DNA from: Bacteroidota bacterium
GTDB lineage: Bacteria; Bacteroidota; Bacteroidia; Bacteroidales; VadinHA17
Direction: 5' to 3'
NCBI GenBank assembly: GCA_025350595.1
Contig: JANXXP010000042.1
Coordinates: 1-32,641, forward strand
DNA: 32,641 nt
Position 1 is the first letter of the stretch, and each line of letters starts with the position of its first letter. The notes under the pieces are model-generated. The model made no database searches and was not told the origin of the DNA. It worked only from the letters and a program-made list of their open reading frames with translations. Below are positions 23,838-30,323 of this stretch, piece after piece. The position numbers and the translations under genes were made by a program.

Positions 23838-24776
23838 ATGTTTGGAACCGCACCTATGAAACTTTTTTCCTGCAGGTCTTCTCAGCATCTGGCTAAGATG
23901 ATTGCAGATAATCTGGGGATAGAACTCGGGAAAAGTTCAGTAACAAGCTTCAGCGATGGAGAATTTCAGCCTTGCTTTGATGAATCAGTCAGAGGCTGCA
24001 TGGTTTTTATTATACAGTCAACCAACCCTCCCGCTGATAATCTGTTCGAGCTGCTCCTTATGATTGATGCTGCAAAAAGAGCTTCAGCTTACAAAGTAAT
24101 TGCGGTAATTCCATATTATGGCTTTGCAAGACAGGACAGGAAAGACAGGCCAAGAGTTTCAATAGGGTCAAAGCTGTCAGCTGATCTGCTCAGCACCGCC
24201 GGAGTTGACAGGGTAATTACAATGGATCTTCATGCAGATCAGATACAGGGATTTTTCAATGTACCTGTTGATCACCTGTTCGGATCCGCAATATTTGCTC
24301 CATATATTGCAAATCTTAAACTTCCTAATTTATGTGTATCAGCTCCCGATATGGGAGGATCAAAAAGGGCTAATGCATATTCAAGACATCTGCAGTCAGA
24401 AATGGTATTATGCTACAAGCTTCGCAAAAAGCCCAATGTAATAGAAGAAATGTCAATTATAGGCGAAGTTGAAGGTCGTAATGTGGTGATAATAGACGAT
24501 ATGGTTGATACAGCCGGAACTCTTGCTCTAGCTGCTAATATGATGAAAGAAAGAGGCGCCTTAAGTATAAGGGCCTTCGCCACTCATCCTATTCTTTCAG
24601 GAAATGCGGTTGAAAGAATTAATGAATCAGCAATTGAGGAACTTGTTGTAAGCGATTCGGTCCCATTCATAAATACTTCAAAGAAAATTAAGATCCTTTC
24701 TATAGCGGATATATTTGCAAAAACTATTCAGGCCGTTACCACAAATCAGTCGATAAGTACAAATTTTGTATTCTGA
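23838..24776 (+). CDS. prs: Ribose-phosphate pyrophosphokinase
   Basis: A 312-aa class I enzyme making PRPP from ribose 5-phosphate and ATP for nucleotide, NAD, His and Trp synthesis. The FSDGEF motif, YYGFARQDRKDRPR, MDLHADQIQGFF and the PRPP-binding loop VVIIDDMVDTAGTL are all present. MFGTAPMKLF is a plausible N-terminus; ATG seven residues in is an alternative. The 3' end contains the -33 element of the rplY promoter. Order prs-rplY-pth is common among Bacteroidota. Confidence 0.97.
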   Translation: MFGTAPMKLFSCRSSQHLAKMIADNLGIELGKSSVTSFSDGEFQPCFDESVRGCMVFIIQSTNPPADNLFELLLMIDAAKRASAYKVIAVIPYYGFARQDRKDRPRVSIGSKLSADLLSTAGVDRVITMDLHADQIQGFFNVPVDHLFGSAIFAPYIANLKLPNLCVSAPDMGGSKRANAYSRHLQSEMVLCYKLRKKPNVIEEMSIIGEVEGRNVVIIDDMVDTAGTLALAANMMKERGALSIRAFATHPILSGNAVERINESAIEELVVSDSVPFINTSKKIKILSIADIFAKTIQAVTTNQSISTNFVF

Positions 24777-24795
24777 TTCCTTTGTCCTATATTTG
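24765..24795 (+). promoter_or_regulatory. Bacteroidota-type promoter of rplY
   Basis: TTTG (24765-24768), exactly 19 bp, then TATATTTG (24788-24795) is a full match to TTTG-N19-TAnnTTTG. The -33 box lies inside the last codons of prs. A start near 24801 would leave a leader of about 75 nt before rplY. Confidence 0.72.
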
Positions 24796-24834
24796 CAGGC
24801 CAATTTTTAAAATTAATGTCAAACGTGTAATGGG

Positions 24835-24851
24835 ATCCCGCTGTGCGGGAT
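24835..24851 (+). promoter_or_regulatory. Leader hairpin upstream of rplY
   Basis: ATCCCGC (24835-24841) and GCGGGAT (24845-24851) form a 7-bp GC-rich stem with a three-base loop in the rplY leader, 26 bp before its ATG. There is no T-run after it, so it is not a terminator. It may be an autoregulatory binding site for L25 or simply protect the mRNA. Confidence 0.45.
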
Positions 24852-24877
24852 TTAGTAGCACAATAACTTTGAGAGAA

Positions 24878-25513
24878 ATGAAGACAATAGAGATTAAAGG
24901 AACTTTCAGAACAGAATTAGGGAAGAAAAGCTCAAAACAACTCAGAAAATCAGGAAACGTACCATGTGTCATTTATGGAAAAGAAACTAATATTCATTTC
25001 TATGCACATGAGAACAGTTTCAAAAACCTGGTTTATACACCTGAGGCACATCTTGTAAAACTGATTCTTGAGGATAAGGAATACACCGTTATACTGAAAG
25101 ATATGCAGTTCCATCCTGTAAAAGACAACATTTTACATGCTGATTTTATTGAAATATTTGAAAATAAACCTGTTGTAATTAATATTCCGGTCAAAGTTGT
25201 CGGAGATTCAGTAGGCGTTATTGCAGGTGGTAAATTAAGTATCAAGAGAAGATCTCTTAAAGTAAAAGGGTTCGCGAAGGATCTTCCTGAACATCTTACA
25301 GTTGATATCACCAATTTGAATATTCATGAGGGTTTTAAAGTCATGGATTTATCATATCCCAATATAGAATTACTTGATCAGAAAAAGTCAATGGTTCTTA
25401 CAATAGCCACCTCACGCGTAGCAGCTAAAACTGACGCTGAAGTAGCAGCTGAAGCAGCAGCCGAAGCAGCTGAAGGTGCAGTAGTAACACCAGAAACTCC
25501 TAAAGCAGAGTAG
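24878..25513 (+). CDS. rplY: 50S ribosomal protein L25 (CTC form)
   Basis: A 211-aa long-form L25, with an N-terminal 5S rRNA-binding domain (MKTIEIKGTFRTELGKKSSK through about residue 90) and a C-terminal CTC domain (PVVINIPVKVVGDSVGV onward), ending in an Ala/Glu-rich tail. The open frame extends 32 codons upstream through the promoter and hairpin, and a start there would be incompatible with those signals and with the family N-terminus. It is 32 bp ahead of pth. Confidence 0.96.
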   Translation: MKTIEIKGTFRTELGKKSSKQLRKSGNVPCVIYGKETNIHFYAHENSFKNLVYTPEAHLVKLILEDKEYTVILKDMQFHPVKDNILHADFIEIFENKPVVINIPVKVVGDSVGVIAGGKLSIKRRSLKVKGFAKDLPEHLTVDITNLNIHEGFKVMDLSYPNIELLDQKKSMVLTIATSRVAAKTDAEVAAEAAAEAAEGAVVTPETPKAE

Positions 25514-25545
25514 AACAAATTTATTGTTAACAACAATCAGGGTTA

Positions 25546-26178
25546 ATGAAATATCTGATAGTTGGCCTTGGAAATACAGGTGAAGGGTATAAAAATACCC
25601 GGCATAATATAGGATTTACAATATTGGATGCCATGGCAACGGCATCCAATATTTCTTTTACAGACAAGCGTTACGGAGCTGTATGCGAAATAAAATATAA
25701 GGGCCGTACCCTTATCCTTCTCAAACCATCCACATTTATGAATCTCAGCGGCAATGCCGTTGACTACTGGCTCAAGAAGGAAAACATCCCGCTTGAGAAT
25801 ATGCTTGTCATCTCTGATGATTTAGCCATCCCTCTTGGCAGTATAAGAATGAGACCAAAGGGAAGTGACGGCGGACATAACGGACTCGCTCATATCAGTA
25901 GCATATTATCAACAAATGAATATCCCAGAATCAGGGTTGGTATAGGAAATGGTTTTCATAAGGGAGGGCAGGTAGATTTTGTACTCGGTAACTGGACCCA
26001 TGAAGAAAAAAAATTCATGGAGGAAAGAATTTCCATAGTTGTTGAAATGATCAAATCGTTTGCATTTGTCGGAACCGAACTCACCATGACAGCGTTTAAT
26101 AAAGTGGGGAAAGTGCAGAAAATTGTGCCTCCTACCACTAAGGTTAACCCTGCCAAAAATGGCCCAAATGACCAGTAG
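25546..26178 (+). CDS. pth: Peptidyl-tRNA hydrolase
   Basis: A 210-aa enzyme that releases peptides from peptidyl-tRNA that has fallen off ribosomes. N10 (GLGNTG), H20 (NTRHNIGF), the FMNLSG asparagine, SDDLAIPLG and GGHNGL correspond to the active-site set of bacterial Pth; positions 10 and 20 match Escherichia coli numbering. About 20 extra residues at the C-terminus are low-complexity. It lies downstream of rplY and a terminator follows. Confidence 0.96.
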   Translation: MKYLIVGLGNTGEGYKNTRHNIGFTILDAMATASNISFTDKRYGAVCEIKYKGRTLILLKPSTFMNLSGNAVDYWLKKENIPLENMLVISDDLAIPLGSIRMRPKGSDGGHNGLAHISSILSTNEYPRIRVGIGNGFHKGGQVDFVLGNWTHEEKKFMEERISIVVEMIKSFAFVGTELTMTAFNKVGKVQKIVPPTTKVNPAKNGPNDQ

Positions 26179-26214
26179 CCGTAAACTTAAGAGTTGTAAT
26201 AATATAGATTAATT

Positions 26215-26250
26215 AAAGTTTCCCTCCTTTTGAAGGAGGAGAAACTTTTT
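26215..26250 (+). terminator. Terminator after pth
   Basis: Two-part stem: AAAGTTTC (26215-26222) with GAAACTTT (26241-26248), and CCTCCTT (26223-26229) with AAGGAGG (26233-26239), loop TTG and one bulged A, followed by T-rich DNA. It is the main feature of the 183-bp gap 26179-26361. Confidence 0.78.
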
Positions 26251-26361
26251 ATTAACACTGTATTAATATAACTTTTCTTAGATTGACGGTTATGCCCCCT
26301 GAAGCGGGTAGCCTAATTCGCTGATTTATACACATTATGTTTTATTATTAGCATTAAATAA

Positions 26362-26757
26362 ATGGAAGAAAATAAGCAAATTAGGATTGATAAATTCCTC
26401 TGGTCTGTCAGGCTTTATAAGACCAGGAGTATAGCTTCCGATGAATGCCGGAAAGGTAGGATCCTTATCAACAATGTTCAGGTTAAGCCTTCCAGAGTTG
26501 TATTAAAAAACGAAATTATGATAGTAAAAAAACCGCCGGTTAATTATTCCTTTCGTGTTATTGAGCCAATTGAAAACCGTGTTGGGGCAAAACTTGTTGA
26601 GTTATATATTGAAGATCTGACACCGTCTGATGAGAAAGCCAAACTTGATGTGAGACTTGCCGGAGGAATTGTTTACAGAGATAAAGGCACAGGAAGGCCT
26701 ACAAAGAAAGAAAGAAGACTGATTGATAAACTTAGTGACGACACCAACGACCTCTGA
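26362..26757 (+). CDS. hslR: S4-domain RNA-binding protein, Hsp15 (HslR) family
   Basis: A 131-aa protein. IRIDKFLWSVRLYKTRSIAS and the following RKGRILINNVQVKPSR form the S4 RNA-binding fold. In Escherichia coli Hsp15 binds stalled 50S subunits carrying peptidyl-tRNA and helps free them. Adjacency to pth, which acts on the same substrate, supports that role here. The C-terminal TGRPTKKERRLIDKL is a basic tail typical of the family. Assignment to Hsp15 rather than another S4 protein is likely, not certain. Confidence 0.88.
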   Translation: MEENKQIRIDKFLWSVRLYKTRSIASDECRKGRILINNVQVKPSRVVLKNEIMIVKKPPVNYSFRVIEPIENRVGAKLVELYIEDLTPSDEKAKLDVRLAGGIVYRDKGTGRPTKKERRLIDKLSDDTNDL

Positions 26758-26789
26758 ACAGGTGGTATAAAAGCGTATTATTTCAAAAT

Positions 26790-26819
26790 ATGTTGTGAAA
26801 GTACTTCACGTTTTAACAT
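26790..26819 (+). other. Possible hairpin after hslR
   Basis: ATGTTGTGAA (26790-26799) can pair with TTCAC (26805-26809) and AACAT (26815-26819), with a five-base bulge. It lies 33 bp after the hslR stop. No strong T-run follows, so it may be only a weak terminator or mRNA stabiliser. Confidence 0.3.
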
Positions 26820-26906
26820 AAAAACTTCCTTTTCTTTAACTTGCACTAAACAACCTTAAGCCATCCGACCTGAATTTCATGGCTCAGGTAAATAGCTTTT
26901 TATTCA

Positions 26907-28235
26907 ATGGGAAAGGAAAATATTGAGAAGTATTCTAAAAGGTATGCTCTGTTAAAGTCAGTAGCCGGATTTTGGCATAATGCCGTTTTTTACAGAAAAG
27001 TCATTGTAATTGGTCGCGAAAATATAAATCCTGACCACCATCTTATCTTCGCCCCTAATCATCAGAATGCTCTGATGGACGCCCTGGCTGTTCTCTTTAC
27101 ACAGGACACTCAAATGATTTTTCTTGCAAGAGCCGATATCTTTAAAAAGAGGGTCGTAGCGGCTATACTTTATTTTCTGAAGATACTGCCTGTTTACAGG
27201 ATTCGTGACGGATTCAGCAGCCTGAAAGGGAATGATGAGATTTTCATAAAAACTATTGACGTACTTAAAAATAAAAACGGATTAGTAATTCTGCCTGAAG
27301 GTGATCATGCCGGGTTCAGGAGACTGAGGCAACTTAAGAAAGGGATCTGCCGGGTGGCTTTCCAATCAGATGAAGCTACAGGATATAACCTGAAAATAAA
27401 AATCATGCCCGTAGGTTTGGAATATTCAAACTACAGCAGATTCAGACAGGTACTTACAGTTGTATATGGAAAACCAATTGAAGTTTCAGAGTTTGTGGGC
27501 TTATATAAAGAAAGTCCGGAGAGAGCACTGAATGAATTGAGAACCAGGCTCTCAAATGATATGAAAAACAATATGGTGCATATCGAATCGGAAGAGGATT
27601 ACGAAGCAATAGATGAGCTAAGAAGTATAATAAACGGAAAATTCAGCGATGATATCAAATCTCCTAAGTTCTTCAGAGACAGAGAACTGATCGCTAAGAT
27701 GAATGCATTAATAACTTCAAATTCCGATCTATACAATAAAATTTGCTCCCTGAGTCTTCAGGTAAAGAAAAAAGCAAAAGCACTAAAAATAGATTACCGG
27801 CTTTTAGAAAAAAAGAAACATCCATTAGTGTGGCTGATTGCAGGGTTAATAGGCATTGTTGTTACCTTCCCTCTTTATCTTTATGGAAATATATTCAATT
27901 TAACTTTCCTTGAAATTCCTAATCTGCAGATCCGAAAAATACGCGATCCTCAGTTCCATTCATCAGTCAGGTATGGTCTTTCTCTTATTCTTGCAATAAT
28001 TTTCCTACCCGTATTCCTGATTCTTTCTCTTCTTATTTTTTCCTCCTGGGGGATTGGCATAATCATTTTTCTTACCCTGCCCCTATCCGGATTATTTGCC
28101 TGGAACTACTATCTCCAGTTCCGGAGAATTATCGGAGGATTCAGGATAAGAAGCTATATCAGAAATAAAGATAAAGAATTTGATCTTCTCAGACAAAACC
28201 ATAAAGAACTGGTTGAACAGGTTGCAAAACTATAG
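26907..28235 (+). CDS. PlsC-like lysophospholipid/glycerol-phosphate acyltransferase with C-terminal membrane segments
   Basis: A 442-aa protein. The catalytic motif appears as NHQNALMD (His and Asp separated by five residues, not the usual four), followed by a substrate-binding PEGDHAGFRRLRQLKKG motif. This spacing and motif resemble the Gpt2/Sct1 type of sn-glycerol-3-phosphate acyltransferase. From about residue 306 the sequence is strongly hydrophobic, with three or so membrane spans (HPLVWLIAGLIGIVVTFPLY; YGLSLILAIIFLPVFLI; a further segment). It probably acylates a lysophosphatidate or glycerol phosphate at the inner membrane. The SDR gene follows after one base. Confidence 0.85.
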   Translation: MGKENIEKYSKRYALLKSVAGFWHNAVFYRKVIVIGRENINPDHHLIFAPNHQNALMDALAVLFTQDTQMIFLARADIFKKRVVAAILYFLKILPVYRIRDGFSSLKGNDEIFIKTIDVLKNKNGLVILPEGDHAGFRRLRQLKKGICRVAFQSDEATGYNLKIKIMPVGLEYSNYSRFRQVLTVVYGKPIEVSEFVGLYKESPERALNELRTRLSNDMKNNMVHIESEEDYEAIDELRSIINGKFSDDIKSPKFFRDRELIAKMNALITSNSDLYNKICSLSLQVKKKAKALKIDYRLLEKKKHPLVWLIAGLIGIVVTFPLYLYGNIFNLTFLEIPNLQIRKIRDPQFHSSVRYGLSLILAIIFLPVFLILSLLIFSSWGIGIIIFLTLPLSGLFAWNYYLQFRRIIGGFRIRSYIRNKDKEFDLLRQNHKELVEQVAKL

Positions 28236-28236
28236 T

Positions 28237-29043
28237 ATGAAAAAAGACAAAATGTTTGCCGGCAAAGTTGCCTGGATAACCGGAGCATCATCAGGTATCG
28301 GGGAATCACTTGTTCACGCTTTTATTAAGAGAGGCGCTGCGGTTGTGGCATCATCAAATGAACCTTCCGGCCTTGAAAGAGTAAAAGAAGCATGCGGAGA
28401 AAAATCTGCAATGGTTACCTGTGTTCCATTTGATCTTTCAGATACTTCCGGTATAAAAGATATCGTTGATAAGCAGATTAAAACTTCAGGAAGGATTGAC
28501 TTTCTGCTTAATATCGGAGGCATAAGTCAGAGAGCAAGAATTGATGAGACACCGCTTTGGCTTGACAGGAAAATTTTCGAGATAAACTATTTCGGTACAA
28601 TTGCTTTTACAAAAGCAGTATTGCCATATATGGTAAAACAAAAATCGGGGCACATTCTTGCAACAAGCAGTATATCAGGACGTTTTGGATTTCCACTTCG
28701 TTCAGCATATTCCGCTTCCAAGCAGGCTATCCATGGATTCTTTGAAACTCTCTATCTGGAAAATAAAAAATTCAATATCAGGGCATCGGTAATTATTCCG
28801 GGCAGAGTCAGAACCTCTATTTCAGTTCATGCTTTAGAATCTGACGGAAAAGAGCACGGGAAACTCGATGACGGACAGGCAGGAGGAATTTCACCTGAAA
28901 AGGCTGCAGAAATAATTATTAGAGGAATGGTAAGAAACAAGCGGGAGATACTTGTTGGAAAAGGTGAATTAATGCTCTTACATATACGAAGATACTGTCC
29001 ATGGCTCTTTTTCAGAATTGCAGATAAAATTAAAAGTACTTAA
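28237..29043 (+). CDS. Short-chain dehydrogenase/reductase
   Basis: A 268-aa classical-type SDR: dinucleotide motif TGASSGIG (15-22), LNIGG (91-95, in place of the usual NNAG), catalytic S145, Y158 and K162 (YSASK). The open frame runs 19 codons upstream into the acyltransferase gene; ATG 28237, one base after that stop, is chosen. Membership with a lipid acyltransferase suggests a lipid or ketone substrate, which is inference. The closest resemblance is to the DHRS7-like SDR group. Confidence 0.93.
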   Translation: MKKDKMFAGKVAWITGASSGIGESLVHAFIKRGAAVVASSNEPSGLERVKEACGEKSAMVTCVPFDLSDTSGIKDIVDKQIKTSGRIDFLLNIGGISQRARIDETPLWLDRKIFEINYFGTIAFTKAVLPYMVKQKSGHILATSSISGRFGFPLRSAYSASKQAIHGFFETLYLENKKFNIRASVIIPGRVRTSISVHALESDGKEHGKLDDGQAGGISPEKAAEIIIRGMVRNKREILVGKGELMLLHIRRYCPWLFFRIADKIKST

Positions 29044-29054
29044 TACGATAAACA

Positions 29055-30131
29055 ATGAACAGATATACGATAAGTGGCATTCAGCAAATGGGGATTGGCG
29101 TCACGAATGTTCAGGAAGCCTGGAGTTGGTACAGAAAACAATTTGGTATGGATTGCCGGGTTTTTGATGATGAAGCCGAAGCGAAGCTCATGCTCCCGTA
29201 TACAGGAGGAGAACCTAGAAGCAGACATGCTGTACTGGCACTCAACCTTCAGAGCGGAGGAGGATTTGAGATATGGCAGTATGTAGGCAGGGTGCCAATT
29301 AAAATTACAGAAGATATCAGAATTGGTGATCTTGGAATTATTGCATGCAAGATCAAAGCAAAGAATGTTACAGAAACGTTAGCGCATTTTCAAAAGAGAG
29401 GAATCACGGTCCCGGCTGTACTTTCTGAAGATCCATCAGGTAAAAAGACCTTTTTCATGAAGGACCCTTATGGGAACATCTTCCAGGTAGTAGAATCCAC
29501 AGACTGGTTCATGAATGAAAAAAAAGATACTGGTGGATCTTATGGTGCTGTAATTGGTGTTGCAGATATTGAGAAATCGAAAGTTGTTTATTGCGAAATC
29601 CTGGGTTATGATGAAGTAGTATATGACAAGACCGCTATCTTCTCAGACTTATCAGATCTTCCGGGTGGAGATAATGAATTCAGGAGGGTGCTTCTTAAAA
29701 GATCAAAACCATTTGCAGGTCCGTTCAGCAAAGTATTGGGCGAGAGCGTTATAGAACTAATAAGCGCAATAAAAAAACCTGGAAAAAAAATCTATGAAGG
29801 CCGTTTCTGGGGCGATCCCGGCTTCATTCATCTGTGCTATGACATGCGTGGGATGGATGAACTGAAGAGGTTCTGTGAGAGTAAAGGATTCCCTTTCACT
29901 GTTGACAGTAAGAAGAGCCACGAAGGCAATAGCTTTGACATGGGCGAAGCAGCAGGCCACTTCTCATATATAGCCGATCCCGATGGAACGCTTATCGAAT
30001 TTGTAGAGACTCACAAAATGCCGATCCTGAAAAAGTTTGGGCTGTATTTCGACCTCCGCAAAAGGGATCCTGAAAAGTCACTTCCAAACTGGATGATTAA
30101 AGCCCTTAAATTTTCGAGAGTTAAGAATTGA
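29055..30131 (+). CDS. Two-domain VOC (glyoxalase/dioxygenase-fold) protein
   Basis: A 358-aa cytoplasmic protein with two vicinal-oxygen-chelate modules. The first (about 7-155) begins ISGIQQMGIGVTNVQEAWSW and ends YGNIFQVVEST; the second (about 160-325) begins GAVIGVADIEKSKVVYCEIL and ends ADPDGTLIEFVE. The metal-ligand positions expected of an active enzyme (H/E in beta strands) are only partly recognisable: the first module has MGIGV in place of HxxxxV. It could be an isomerase, dioxygenase or lyase on a small metabolite. It is 11 bp after the SDR gene and probably cotranscribed. Confidence 0.87.
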   Translation: MNRYTISGIQQMGIGVTNVQEAWSWYRKQFGMDCRVFDDEAEAKLMLPYTGGEPRSRHAVLALNLQSGGGFEIWQYVGRVPIKITEDIRIGDLGIIACKIKAKNVTETLAHFQKRGITVPAVLSEDPSGKKTFFMKDPYGNIFQVVESTDWFMNEKKDTGGSYGAVIGVADIEKSKVVYCEILGYDEVVYDKTAIFSDLSDLPGGDNEFRRVLLKRSKPFAGPFSKVLGESVIELISAIKKPGKKIYEGRFWGDPGFIHLCYDMRGMDELKRFCESKGFPFTVDSKKSHEGNSFDMGEAAGHFSYIADPDGTLIEFVETHKMPILKKFGLYFDLRKRDPEKSLPNWMIKALKFSRVKN

Positions 30132-30133
30132 AA

Positions 30134-30176
30134 GGGAGAATGGGAGAACAGGAGAACGGGAGAATGGGAGAGCGGG
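30134..30176 (+). repeat. Tandem 8-bp repeat, GGGAGAAY, about 5.4 copies
   Basis: Units GGGAGAAT, GGGAGAAC, AGGAGAAC, GGGAGAAT, GGGAGAGC and a partial GGG begin three bases after the VOC stop codon. All Ts and Cs vary at the last position. The 8-bp period is not a multiple of three and there is no reading frame reason for it. It is purine-only on the plus strand apart from unit ends, and may be prone to slippage. Confidence 0.85.
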
Positions 30177-30210
30177 TAAAAAAACAGACAAAAAAATCAA
30201 ACAAAATACA

Positions 30211-30300
30211 ATTAACCACTGAATGACACTGAGTTACACGGAGGAAGTCACTGAGTAATATTTCAGTAAAACTCCGTGAAAACTCAGTATAATTCCGAGG
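30211..30300. repeat. CACGGAG/CACTGAG element folding as a nested hairpin
   Basis: Nested complementary pairs: ACTGAG (30228-30233) with CTCAGT (30283-30288), CACGGAG (30237-30243) with CTCCGTG (30272-30278), and ACTGA (30250-30254) with TCAGT (30263-30267). Direct CAC(G/T)GAG repeats are thus also halves of one imperfect hairpin about 60 nt long. It lies between two converging genes (VOC, M56) in the 192-bp gap 30132-30323, where it could help end transcription from both sides. The same family as 22183-22246. Confidence 0.78.
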
Positions 30301-30323
30301 TTTTAAATACTCAGATTATATAA

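Noticed and set aside
24782-24877. 32-codon N-terminal extension of rplY
   Set aside because: It would be translated through the promoter and hairpin, and L25 proteins begin at the MKTIEIKG type sequence.
30134-30176. 8-bp tandem array as an origin iteron or CRISPR
   Set aside because: The units are contiguous and purine-rich, with no replication gene, DnaA-box pattern or spacers nearby.
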